Source: Patiria pectinifera
Taxonomy: Eukaryota; Echinodermata; Asteroidea; Valvatida; Asterinidae
Assembly (NCBI GenBank): GCA_029964075.1
Contig: CM057147.1
Location: forward strand, 26,681,513 to 26,745,512
DNA: 64,000 nt
Direction: 5' to 3'
The first letter of the stretch is position 1. Every line of letters starts with the position of its first letter. Below, piece by piece: positions 1 to 13,700 of the stretch. The notes under the pieces are model-generated. The model had not been told where the DNA came from. It made no database searches and was given only the letters and a program-made list of their open reading frames with translations. Both the position numbers and the translations under genes were made by a program.

Positions 1-1340
1 TTCAACGATGTTAGTCTGCAGCAAGGGTGGGCTTTTCAAATATTTTACCAGTGACGTCATGTATTATTCGAGCCCCCCTTGGCGGCAGGTTAAAACAAGG
101 TAAAAAAGAATTTTCAGTTGATTGTTGTGACAAAGTTTGTGGTAATCACTTCAAAATTAATATATATGATGACCTTTGTGCAGACAACACATCTGCGCGA
201 AATCTGCTCACTTTAACGCTGTTTGCCATTTTGGACATCGACAAAATTTGTTCGTGTTATGAACTTTACTCCTTAAAAATGAGATTTCTCCAATACACAA
301 GGGCTGGTTGGATCGTCATAAAACTTGGTGGAAAGTAAGATAATGTTATTAGTATGCCAAATCCGAAATGACGTCATAATGACGTAATCGGTGATTTCTT
401 TAGGACTTTTTTTTACGATTAAATACATTTTTTATATATTAAAAAAAAAAAAAAAAAATGCGGAAAATCCTATGTTCTGTTCATCGAACGGACACAGTTC
501 TAGTTATTTTCCTTTCCGTCATTTTCCAACCCTTTTCCCCCCTTTCGCCTCATTATTTTGAGTATCATTTAACCAGATTTCTAAGAGAAAGACACATTGG
601 GTTGAAACATTTAAATTCCGAGTCGAATAATTGTGTAATATTCGGCTTCAGGCTTGAGCGCAAATTGTTTGTTCGTTTTTTTTCACAGAATGTGCATTTT
701 TCTTTTCAATTTCTGACATTCCTATCCTCGCTATACGGACAAGACCTTAAAGTTAATATCAAATTTCGGTCGCACCATTTCGCTGCTTCAGGGGTGTCAT
801 AAATTCTTGATCATTAACTCCACAATCACCGCCAAGTTTTAGCAAAACATTAAACAAAGTAATTACTCTCGAATCCTCTTAAATGGTTAATGTGAGCTGG
901 ACCAGCCGAACCCATAATAACTGATTAACACCGTTATCTCATCGTTATCAGTCCCATGCAAATGAATCATGAATTATGCAACAGATAGGTGTGTCTTTAG
1001 CGGGGTTCAGGGGTTGGACTTTCAGCGATGACCTCTTCGAATTTGCAGCCGGGTACAAAAAAAATATAAAGCAAACATCGAGAAAATGTATGTACATATA
1101 TGCACGGGTTGTGTGCATAAAGTACAGGGCCGTATTTATCCGGTGGATCGGGGCTGTGAACAGGTGTAAACGACCCGTCACTCGGCGGGACACTACAAAG
1201 AGATTCACCGCGAAGAAACTCGTCAAACCAAGCTTGTTTCTCCGACACCATGTATAGGCGCAATATCACAATGTTTTCAATTAGAAAATTTAAAGACTAA
1301 TAAAAAAAGAGAGATTTTTTTGTGTTCCGGAGTCGTCAAA
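1..1340 (+). promoter_or_regulatory. HNF1 5' flank with octamer, HNF1-like half sites and CRE motif
   Basis: No convincing coding exon is seen here. Motifs visible by eye are a CRE-type TGACGTCA at 369-376, GGTTAAT at 885-891, GATTAAC at 923-929 (opposite-strand GTTAATC) and a perfect POU octamer ATGCAAAT at 956-963. The last three lie within about 460 bases of the HNF1 start codon. No clear TATA box precedes the start. Autoregulation by HNF1 is known in vertebrates; its application here is inference. Confidence 0.35.
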
Positions 1341-1759
1341 ATGTCCGGTGTTACGGATCTTCAGCGACAGCTCATTTTAGCCCTGGTTCACTCGGGGCTG
1401 GATAAAACGGACCTGATACGCGAGGTCGCGATGGCCTACCCCGCCACCACCACGGACCGCAACGGTGAATCGCGTCCAAACCACGGCACCGGTGTCGGCG
1501 AGAACGCGGTGAGCGCTCACGCCTCACCCGTGATTCGGAACGCCGCCGCGGTCGTGGACGCACGGGAGCGGGACGGGGACGGGGAAGTCGACGGGGAGAG
1601 ACGGGCAGGCAGCGGGGATGAAATGAGCGACGACGAGGACCATCGGCAAGAAGAGAACGGAGGCTTGATGAGCGGTGATGACTACGAAGGAAGTGAGCAC
1701 ACTTACGACCAGTCCGTGGACCCCTCAAGACCCCTGTCACTCAAGGAAGAATTACTAAG
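1341..1759 (+). CDS. HNF1: HNF1 exon 1: dimerization domain and acidic linker
   Basis: The start is ATG at 1341 ([10 protein letters not shown]), in a CAAAATG context; the open frame extends 21 bases upstream without another ATG. Residues 5-32 ([20 protein letters not shown]) match the HNF1 dimerization segment. The rest is a hydrophilic acidic linker rich in D, E, G and R, including a [13 protein letters not shown] cluster. The exon closes with SLKEELLR and a gtaacc donor, leaving a two-base phase. The coding sequence is very GC- and CpG-rich compared with the flanks, so it probably lies in an unmethylated promoter-proximal island. Human HNF1A exon 1 codes 326 bases against 419 here; the extra length is in the linker. 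Confidence 0.93.
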
Positions 1760-4700
1760 GTAACCCGTCATCCAAAAAAAGTCATATCAGATGAAATCTA
1801 CAAGAAAATGATACACAAATTCAAAACACAAACATCTGCAATGCCATGCGTTTTACGAGTTTGTATTCTAGATCCTTGTACACAGTTGGTACGTATACTA
1901 TAAGCATGCAATTTCTTGAATCTTAGAAAATAATTTGAGGAAAAAAACAACGTGATTTGCGGATCATTACCATGAATCTTTATATTATATAATGCTAATA
2001 ATGTAGCATTGATTGAAACAACAACTTAACTCATCAGTGAACATTTGTACCTATTTAGAGCCTCAGTAGCTCAATTTCAATGACCATTTTGTACCTACAT
2101 AAGTTTTGTTTCAATGAAATATTGCAACAATATATATAGGTAATAAAACGTATTTTTCTCAAAATAAATGAACATTTGGCAAATATTATTATGCTCAGGT
2201 CATTAATGATTGAAATATCATGTGAATATCAATATTACATATTGACAGGTATCAAGATTTGTGCTCACATTATTGTCGTCCGGACGTGTTTATATACACC
2301 GTTACAAAATTTCGTTTAAAATTAAACGGACAGAATTTTATTGTTAAATGGTTTTCTGATCTCGGAATGTGTATTGTAAATTGAACTGGTTTGAAATTGA
2401 TCAACATAAATCGAAACCATCTAAGAAACAAACCTTTAACCTTTCCTAAATTCACCAGATATTTTATAAGTCATAAAATCATGGTGCATACAAACAAAAT
2501 ATCCGCATGTACATGTATGCTCTGCAAAAAAAAGGCAGGCGAGCACGAAAGGTATACGTCTAGCACCAAGTCATCCCAATGTAACGGCACGATTTATTTT
2601 CCGTCAGACAACTCATGTTCAAATTTACTTCAGTTGCAAATCTTGTTCAATCTTCCGATTGTCACTCTTTGTAAAAGTGAAAGAAGACTTCAGTTTTTAA
2701 AGTAAATGGTTTGAAAAAGTTACATTATACCTTCGAAAAATCTTATAATAAATGTCGAAAAATCTGAAAATTTTGAAATACATGTATAGCAGGGTTGTTC
2801 GATAATTTTATTTTCCGCAAAGAACTTTAAAATCTACATGCTCTTTGTACCGACCATGTTTGTTTGTTATTTTGACATATCTAAAAGTCTGTGTGGTTGT
2901 GGTAAAGCGTTCTGTATGTGAACTTTTCAAATTCAATCAGCAAAAATATTTACTTTCCACTTCAGGACGGAAAACGAATCAACCTTGAAAAGCAAATCAA
3001 ACTTGCCCAGGGCATGCTGGCGGGTATAATTAAAGTGAATACACTTTTTTTTGGGGGGGGGGGGAAGAAAAGTAACGAAATCCCTCCGTCCGTAAATTGG
3101 CTGACGGATTTTCAAATTTCCAGATCTTCACCTTGAAATAAAACTGATACCCTAAAATGAAATTATGAAATAATAATAGTTTTAATCAATTATACAAAAC
3201 TGACGTTGTTGGCAAATTTGTATTCAAATTTTTAAAAACCCTACAAGAAAAGTTTTTCGTAAATTGACGCAATTTAGCCTACTTCCAAAATATTTGAAAA
3301 AAAAAATTGTGTTAAAATCGAAGATACAAAACGAATACTTTGAACATTTTTGTTAAAGAAAATATGATACTGGAAGAAAGTACTAAATTTGTGACTTGCG
3401 GTTTACTTTTTTCGTAGAAATTTCTAAAAAACACATTATTTCTGCGAAGAAAATAATCTTAAAAAAAAAACATGACAAATTGAAATCCCGGTAAAATGGG
3501 AATTGCCTATTCGCTTAAAAATTCTTTAGCCAAATTACAACGATCACTTTTTTTTAAAACTCGAACTGCGGCTACAGAAGCAATGGACAAAACAAAGGGT
3601 CGATCAAAGGTTTAAAAAAATCGAAAAAGGAAGCGAAGTTCGAAATTATTATTTTTTTTCCGCAGCGACCGGAAGGAATGGAAGTCGTGTTTAACAAAGG
3701 ACTGCACACAAATTCATCTAGTTTCGTTTTTACTTCCTAATTCGTGCACCAAAATTTCCATATGATCATACTTGCGACTTTCACGACAAAGTTTCCAACT
3801 AACGAAAATGCTGAATTCCACCCAACCCGCCAAAAACTTTGAAACCCACACTTTGTCCAAGTGGTCCAATTTTATTGATTTCCGGTCGTTTCTGATTGGT
3901 AAGAAGTTTGCGGGACCCAGGGGATATAAAAATAAAACCACTCTGGTTATTTCATAACTAGGCTTATGACGGCTAGGAATAAATGATCAACTTTGTTATG
4001 GCTTAATTGCAGACAGGGCCTGAGAACCCGGGTAGATCATTTGCTAAAGTTTATAACTTTATCTTTAGGGGCATGGTTTGGGAAGCCCTATCTACTCTCT
4101 GTTCGGAGATCAAGGTATAAATACTAGCATGCTAAACCCTCCATCCACCACAACATTGTACCATGGCACACCGAGAGCGAGCGGTGCTGTTCGGCGTGCC
4201 GTGCGGGAATAGTACAGCCGAACTCCCCGGGATGATATGCGCCGTCTCGCGGTAGCTGCACCACGCATCGCGGAGCCAGCCCCGGAATATTCATCCAGTC
4301 AGGCCGGCCATTTTTTTCTTCTCGTGTGCCACGATGTTTTCTATAATACCATCAGAAATTAGATCTGTCTTTGTATTTCTATATGTGTGTGTGTCTCTCA
4401 CTCATCATTACCATGGAGTTGGATAATATGGAAGGATGGACTTTGTCCCCTAAAAAGGCCATTTTGGGGGATAGCGCGGGCCCCGGCAGCGTGTTTGGAT
4501 CAGGTTGGTTGTGTAAACTGGACCGGCCCACTCGGATGAAAGGTAAGACCACCGTACCGCAACGCCACCGCCGCCGCAATGCGCGGGGGCCGGTTTGGCG
4601 CGAAACTGCGGGAAGACAGGGAATTGACTCGAGGGAAAAATTAACGAATTTTCCCCGTTGCTGCGCGAAATCCGTCGACATTTGCTTCCAGGAAGATGGA

Positions 4701-7700
4701 GCGGTTCCCGTTCGATTCAGAAAAAGTGCGAGTTTGGTTCAAATAGCTCGCTTTAATACCGAGAATTTATGATGGATTTGGCACCAAGAGATGTGTATTA
4801 AAAATAATGAAGCGATAGAAATGAGGAAGAAAATTGTCCGAGTATTGCATGCTGACAGCAAACTCAGTGATATAAAATAATTAAAATCTGTGTGTCATTG
4901 TATCAACAGAAAAATCTGTATAAAATATACTTTGTCAATCTAAGAAACTTCATCGCATCGAACTCACAACTGTAGGCCTACTAAGTCTTGGTATTGTGTA
5001 CAAATTCTATATACGGACACAACTAAAAGCCGCATTTCGTTTAAAAATTCAGTGGCTGTGTTACAGCGGCTGGAAATGCAATTCTCTTTACCGTTCACAC
5101 AGAAAGGTCCACATGTTAATTACACTAATAAGCGTTTTATTTGTTTTCATTTGAATCATAACAAAAACAGTATTCGTATGTAAACTGTAAATCGCCATAG
5201 TATGCCTATGGCTATATTTCTCAATATCGTTCGGGGAAATTCCAGAATCTTACCACATACATTTCAGTATTACAAGAAACAAAAGCGATAGACGATCGAT
5301 CGCGTATAAATAACATTGCAAATTTTTTGAGAGCCTTAAAAGTAACAAAGAGAACTGATTACAAACAGTTCGAAGAAGAATTCAACATAAACTGTCAGGT
5401 AACGATTGATGGAAAACAGTTGTTCTAAATCGTTCGTTATTGTAACGATCGTTTTATTCAATGAAAAACAGCAGTGAATTTCTATGGGGAATAAAACTGC
5501 AATATCTTTACGTATACGTCATCAAATGACGTCATATGCAGGGAAGCAAAATTACAAGCTTACAATCTTACTAGTTTTGCCTTTATTTTAATAACCGCAC
5601 AATAGCAGTTTGTACAAACGTAATAAGAGCTGCGATAGCTGTAAGGTTCCAAACACATCTTCGTTTGATAAGGGTTCTAATATATCTGTAAACTCAAAAT
5701 AGAATCTTTGCAAAACAACATCTGTTTCCAATGCAAACAAGGTAACAACTGCAATCAATTTCCCGCAAGACAGGAGGCTGATATTTACCATGGCAACTCC
5801 TTTTCCCTTCTTATTGTTAGTTAAATTGCATTCGGAATTTTAAATTTCACAAAAATACTGTTCCAAAAATCAATGCAGCATTATCTCTTTTCGCATATCA
5901 AAATTGAAATAAAATACTTTATCACGCGCACATTTTATTCAAATCCATACTTCTATCTCAGCTCTATTGATGTTTGAATATAAATAAATAACAGCAGGAG
6001 TAGCGCCATTATACCATTTCAATAATTGACTTGTATTTTACAAATCAAACACAGTTATTGATTAATTAATTATTGGGATGATTAACACGAGACAGTGCCA
6101 CTGTGTATATTAGATGTTGAACTTCATACCCGGCCCTCACCGTATTAACGTTTAAAGTTTTTTCCGTCTTTTTTTTTTACCCAATAAAAAAAAAACCTTC
6201 AAACTCTAAAGCAAGGTGTCAGAACATGCAGGAATGATAAACTGGAATGGCCCCAAATATAGAGGGTGGCAAAAAAATGCAACCCTGAAACATTTGCATT
6301 TTTTTTCAAAAACGTGATCGGTGAAATTTTGTTTTGGATATCAGATTGAAGCTGAAAGCTTTTTCTTTCAAACACTGGAAAAAAATCATGAAAAGAGCAC
6401 AGAGGGTTGCTGAGAAAATGTCAATTACATGTATGTAAACGAAGAAATTTGTCATCCTTTCCAAAGGTGTTTCAAAAAGTGAAACATGTTACTGTAAGCC
6501 CACTGTGCAATTGTCTGTTTGTGCAATTTGTTTAATAGTTTGACATACTTATGCATGATGCTGAAAAGGTTTAAAATATAACTAAAAGGATAAGATTCAG
6601 ATGGAAAATAACAGGTATTTCCACCAAATTTATTTAAACTCTTGTTATATTACGTGCCGTGCTGTTTGCAAGGATTAGGACACAATGCGCCACGCGCATT
6701 TCATGCACAAATAGGTACAGTGTAAATCCCTACGGTAATGCCATTGGAATGGACCAAAAAGGAGTTGTGTTTCACATAATTGGCATTTCCTCAGCAACCC
6801 AATGTGCTATTTTCATGATTTTTTCCCCAGTATTGGAAAGAAAAAGCTCTCAGCTTTAATTTGATATCCAAAACATAGCAATTAACTGATCACGTTTTTG
6901 AAAAAAGGGCAAATGTTTTAGGGTTGCTTTTTGGGGGCACCCTGTAAATAATATAAAGTGGAGTTTTCGGCCCAAGCTGGTTTTTTGGTTTGCCTCCGAG
7001 AAAAGCCTGCATGCTAGGATCGAATCGTCAGGCCTTCCAATTTTGATGATTTTAGTTCAAACGCATAGGCCTAGTAAAGATAAACTTGAAGCGTTTACGA
7101 TAGTTCAGCTATGAGGATATACCTTTTCAAGAATAATCAATTGAAAAACACACTTTGTTTGACACAAATCCGAATACGAGTTGATGAAAAGCTGCCCTGA
7201 CCGGACGTTTGTATAGCTAATTTAAACTAATGACCCAAGCAGTACTCAATTCAAGCAAAAGCCAAGATTTATATCCTGTGTGTGTGTCCATGGGCAATAT
7301 ATTTACTGCAATTGCTTCTCTTGCCCAAAATGACAAATTGGTATCAGTTTTTTCTGGTAGTGGTAACAAGGCTTCTTACCACAATGGGAAAAATTGCCTT
7401 GATAGAGTTATAAGAACAGTACAAATCAATAATAATGCAATAATATTAGTTATAATGATGTAGGATAATGAGGTAGAGGGTTCGAGTTTGTAAAAACCTT
7501 TCTTTATTAGTGGGAAACAACCGATCCTGGTAACGCATCTGGGACAAGTGGTATAAACGTTTAGAGTGGGTGGATTAAGGGGTTTAGAATATGAAGGTGA
7601 CTTTAAAAGAATCGGAAATCTGCACGTTTTTTTCTCACCAATGTCGATATTTTAAAAAAGAACACATCTATTTACATTTGGAAGAAATCAGAAATAGGAA

Positions 7701-10700
7701 AACAGGAAGCATAAAATAGTAGCAAGAAATCGATAGTCACAAGATGTCAACTAAACTACCTAATTGAGGAAATGAACTAGGGCCTACAATATCCAGATAT
7801 GAAATTTGATGTAAACCAAAACAAATTTGTAATTTTGTTGATTTGCCAAGGGAAAAGTCAATGGAAAACCAGATTCAGCTGATATCAAACAACCTTTGAA
7901 ATTCATTTTCCATCTTCTTAACTTTCATGAACAAATGTGCCAATTAGTGTATAGATCTTAACCACCCAAAAAGAAATTAAGCCTTTCCCCTCTGACTCAT
8001 CACCTTACCACCCCTCTGGCTGGAATGGAACATGCCATCATTCCTATGACTCCAACATTAGTGACTGCCGCCCTGGTTGATAGCAGGAGTGGGGATCTCT
8101 GTACAAACACGCTGCAGTTTGTGCACACAAACTGGCAAATGAGCAAACAGGACATGGTTTTGGACTTGGGCTAGACTTGAATCAGTCCTCCCCAGAGGAT
8201 ATGATCCTGAAGGGTACGAAAGAAGCCATTGAAGCAAATTTCAGGACCCTTTCAGAAAAGTTTTTCATTTCAAAAGTTACATGTTCTAATGACATCAGAT
8301 GTAATGGCACTTAGATGTAGAAGTAATTAGCCACAATGTTTTAAACAGTATTCAAATCTTATATTAAACAGTATTGTCGACACATTTAACCCTCCTATGC
8401 AAACATACATTCTGTGCCAAGTAGTCCTTTCAGTCAAAATCCATCAAGTGACTGTTTTCAACAGATAAGAGCTCCCAGTCTATATAAAGCAGGACTGACT
8501 GGCTGTGACTGTTTATGTAACTTGATACAGCTGTGCTTTGACTGTAGGTGATTAATAAGCCAGCTGTGCATTTCTTACCTGCTTTTGTCTGTTGACTGAA
8601 TTTGACTAGTCAGAGTGCTTGCTTGAATTATGATCTGACAGTTGTGTAAAAGGCATGGCAGAGGAAGAGGATTGACCGATTACAGTATGCTACAAATAAT
8701 CCCAAAATTATGAAATTTAATGTTCACAAATTAAGATTTAATTATTCAATCTTTTAGCACCTGCTATCATTATTGAGCTACTTTGTATAGTTTACTCATT
8801 GGTGAATCCACACAAACTACACTCAACCAAAAAAGAAAGTCCCCCTTAATACTTTTTTGTCTAACTCAAAAACTACTAGGCACATCTTGCTCAAATAAGA
8901 CTAATCAGTACAGAAATTCCTTAGCAATCCAGCCATACTCTTTGTCTGGCCCAAAACAGTGATAATGTGTACAAAATTATGCAATTTATGACAAATGGTA
9001 CCGAAAACAAAGTTGCACTTTTGTATACGTGCAAGGTGAGTGTGAACCACGACTAGCACGTATACAAAAGTGCAACTGTTTTCGGTATCATTTGTCATAA
9101 ATTGCATAAATTCGTACACATTATCACTGTGTTGGGCCAAACAAAGAGCATGGCTGGATTGCTACGGAATTCCTGTACTGATTAGTCTTAATTTGAGCAA
9201 GATGTGCCCAAGAGTTTCAGTAGTTTTTGAGTTAGACAAAAAAGTATTGGAAGGGGGGACTTTCTTTCTGGTTGAGTGTATATACAGTGCTAGGATGGAA
9301 TAGGGAGCAACAAGCTGTGTGATACAGCATTCACAAATGCCTGAAATTTCCTCCCTACATCTCCCCAACTTACTGTCCCATACCCCCCCCCTTTCTGGCT
9401 ACAACCCAGCTCACTACCAAATCATGAAATGCTGTTAGTCATACAGGGGATGTTATTCTTCCTTAAAATCTACTATTATTTCAATTCCCCGAGAACTGAA
9501 CAGGAACTAAAAAGTGTGACCAGTCACCACAAAATAAGCAAAGCATAAAGTCGAACTTTTTAAGAATTGAGACATGTTTATATGTCTGGATTTTGGAGAA
9601 CAGAAGCTTTGTAATGGTAGATAACATATTTGGGGTACCGAGCTCAGCACAGTCAACAGGTAAAATAGGACGGAAGTAGGTTATCAAGATGTTTGATGGA
9701 ACGAAAACAATCTGAAATGTAGAACAGGATTAACAGATTGAGGTTCACATGAACACAAACAATCAACACCCCTGGCTTTGCGGGGTGAGTAAAAAAACGA
9801 AACCCAAATGTTGGGACCATTGTTTTAGGGAAGTTCTGCATGTAGCATTTGCAAAATCGAGGATATGAAAGCCCAATTCACAAGCTTTCTTTTAGTACAA
9901 GAATCATTCAAATCACTCATGTACAAGTTTGGTAATCACAACCACCGTTTCAGTGTTCTTTCAGCAAAACGAAAACAAATCACATAGGGATACGTCTGAA
10001 TTGTTTTCGTCTTGCTGAAAGAGTGCACACCTTTTTGGTGATCCGTGGACAGAACCTCAAAACAGTGGTTGTGCTTAAAATTCCGTAACTTGAAAAGTGA
10101 TTTGAATGATTCTTGTACTAAAAGAAAGCTCATGAATTGGGCTTTCACATCCTAGATTTTGAAAGTGCTACATGCAGAACTGCAATAAAACAATAGTCCC
10201 GACATTTGGGTTTCGTTTTTTTTTTTACTCACCCTGTGCAAAGTGGTAATTTCCAACTTTATGCTCATTTCATTTGTGACAGGTCACAAATTGGCTGGGG
10301 GCAACAAACATACAGCGATTAGTGGGCATAGCTCCAGCACAGTATTCTTGGAGTACAAGTTCGAATTGTGCTTCATTTAATTTTACTTTTTCCACCCCAA
10401 AACCTGGACCAGGGGCCCAAATTACAGGACTGCTCGACTGCAAATATTGCCAAGCACATGTGTGCACTCGTAAGCAAAAATCCACTAAAGAACCAGTCAC
10501 AATAAAAATCAACATGGTATTTTATGCTGGTATTAATTTTTGTGGCAAATAAAAGCTTCATTGGGCATTGTTCACAACAGCTCTGCACTGTAGCACATTA
10601 AAGGTAAAGGACACATTTGCAATTATGTTACCATTAAACTGTCAAAATATCACGAAATATCCCACTTGATTTAAGTATAAAATAGGATCATGCATCCTTT

Positions 10701-13700
10701 AGAAATCATTGCGCCTAGTATGCTGTCATTTTAGAGAAAAGAGGAAATACCATCATTTCCTTGCGATAGTTAGGACCAAACCATCGCGATTCAACAGAAA
10801 TCTGTGCTTTGCATCGAGAAAAAGGAAGATGCATTTTCACAGTTTTCTCAAAAAGTGTGACATCTGCTGAGCTGAAATTTTGACAGGACCTGCTTCATAT
10901 TTATTGCATCGTTGTTCCTTGTATCGGCCAAAAAAAAATATCCCATTTTTGTTGGTGCAAATGGTGTCTATTACCTTAAAAACCCTAACCCCCTAGGCCC
11001 TTTTTGCTAAGAACCATCCTCAATCCTCCAAAATCCTCCAAAATTTTGCAACTCCGCCTAAATTTTTCAAAATTGTCAGACAGTCCTGCCTCAAAATGCA
11101 TTCATCGTCAATCCTCCAAAATCCTCCTCATCCCAAAATTTTGCACTCGTGTTTAAATGAAGGATAACCAACGCCAAATCCTTCAAAATCATCAGACAGT
11201 CCTGCCTCAAAATGCATTCATCCTGAATCCTCCAAAATCCTCTTGTGCTTCAATCACCATTCATCCTCAATCCTCCAAAATCCTCATGTGCTTCAATCAC
11301 CATTCATCCTCAATCCTCCAGAATCCTCATTTGATTCAATCACCATACATCCTCAATCCTCTAGAATCCTCCAAAACCGCCAGGAGGATTTTGGAGGAGT
11401 GAGGTGGGTTAGGTTTTTTTGCAGGGTGCGCCATGACAGTGGGCATGTCTTTGTACCAGTGTGATACACTTGATCAGGCACTTTGTGCTTTCATTATAAC
11501 TGAATTTAAACAAAACCTGCCCACTATCATGGCACACCCTGCAAAGGGTTTTGGCATTGTTGCATATAACTACGGCTATTCAGTTGACCTAATTAATAGC
11601 AAAAACAAACAAAACCGAAACCACAAAATATCTGATTAAAGAAAGGGACTTTTAAACTCCATGGAAATGGCTCCCAGGTACCGAGTGGAATGGATGAAGT
11701 CTACCTGCAGGTTCATCAAGTACAGATGGGGACTAGCTGCACTTCCAGCTCTCAGTCCCACCCACACTTTACAGGGAAAAAATAACACAAACAAGAAAAA
11801 TCCCCTCTCATCGGTTAAAAAAGTTGATGATTAAAGTTATTAACTCAGTGAAAATAAAAGCCACACAGATGTGGATCAACAGAACCTCGGGGTAAGGACA
11901 ACGGGGAAAAAAGTACTCTGACACGAGCCCGGGAAAGTGGATTTTTTACAGTAGTCAGGGGTTTGGGTCGTCAGGTTTTTTCTTCTGATTTGCGATGGTG
12001 GGGGAAGGGGGGGTGGACAGGGGACAAAACTGTAATGACAGAAGAGAGAGAAGACACGATGTTAATTTCCCGTGACCAGCGGCCTGGCGCCAGGCTATAT
12101 TGGTAGAGACGAGCGCGTGCATACACATGCACGCTGCGCACAATGCGTGTGCGTGTTTGCCATGTCCAAGGGTCACTTATAATGATGCAGAGATGCATTG
12201 TGTTTTTCCTTCCACCATTTTGTTATTTTTAGGATGCTATTAGCTGAATCGCGAATTATTTCTTCTTCTTTGTTAAAAACATCTCCATCTTTGGATATTT
12301 TAATAAAGATACCATTGAAACTTAAAGACTGTTTTATCCTGAATTCTAGGACCATATTCTGCAAAGTTTATCTTTACGACTATTTCTCTTTGCTTGAAAC
12401 AAAATCCGTCATATTCTTTGATTTGTTGACCAATGTACGGTCGCTCAAAATTAACTCTGTAACATATTTTACAGAACAATGACAAAAACTAACAACAAAC
12501 CATGGTACCTGCTGATTGCAATGAAATATCACAATGAGTAAATATATATTGCAATCTATTCCTGCTGGTTGAAATAAAAAGAAAAAAAACCACAGTAAAT
12601 AAATCAGTTCATGCTGGCCCCAACTAAACCTACATGTATATTGAATCAGAACAATACTGTCATAACTTTTAGGATTTTAAAAGACAAGAGAATTATACTC
12701 TTATTTGAAAAATACCATATGAAAGAAGATTGTGAATTGTGGGGATGCAAGGGATGGGCAATTTAGCCATTATTCACACTATCCAAAGCCCACTGAATGC
12801 CACAATATCTAATAGTGTACAATTTCTTTCTAACACAGGAAGAGTAAAAAAAACCCAACGAAACCCAAATGTCGGGACCATTGTTTTGGTGATGTTCTGC
12901 ATGTAGCACTTTCAAAAGTCCAATTCATAAGCTTTCTTTTAATACAAGAATCATTCAAATCACTCATGTACTTTTCAAGTTACAGAATTTTAAACACAAC
13001 CACTGTTTTAATGTTCTGTCCACAGATCACAAAAAGTTCAGGGTTGTTTCAGCAGAACGGAAACAAATCACATAACGATGTGTGCGAATTGTTTTCGTTT
13101 TGCTGAAAGAACGCACACCTTTTTTGTGATCCATGGACAGAACTTTAAAACAATGGTTGTGTTTAAAACTCCGTCACTTGAAAAGTACATAAGTGATTTG
13201 AATGATTCTTGTACTAAAAGAAAGTTTATGAATTGGGCTTTCATATCCTAGATTTTGAAAGTGCTACATGCAGAACTTCACTAAAACAACGGTCCCGACA
13301 TTTGGGTTTCGCTTTTTTTTACTCGCCCTGTAGTGTGCACTGTACAGGAAACAAAAAAGGCCTTTTGTTCTAGCTGTGTGATTTTGACGGATTAAGCAGT
13401 TTTACTGTGCTTTGTTTTTTTTGTTGGAATCTGTTGGATTCTGGAGAAAACCTTGAAGGGATTTCAGAACTTCCAATCAAACTTTGCAAATCCAACGAGA
13501 CCCAACATAACGCTTTTTGAGGGATCTCTATGGTACAGGGCTGATATTGTCAATTTGAAAAAAAGGTCAGAAAATTGGATGAAAGAATTGGAAGATGCGT
13601 TTCTTTCTATGCTGATAGTGTCTTTCTCTTAGATTAAAAAAGTCAGAAATCGGACTAAAGTCTCAAAAATCTCTTGCGTGATGCAAGAGACGAGTTCCGC

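Noticed and set aside
458..802. 114-codon open frame in the HNF1 5' flank
   Set aside because: No start context, no domain, AT-rich low-complexity coding; it looks like chance.
4371..4772. 133-codon frame through the intron 1 island
   Set aside because: Most of it lies beyond the strong gtaaga donor at 4543 and has no recognisable domain; only the short 5' piece is kept as a candidate exon.
9070..9303. Short frames in the 8820-9278 foldback
   Set aside because: Mirror-image frames on both strands caused by the palindrome; no transposase similarity.
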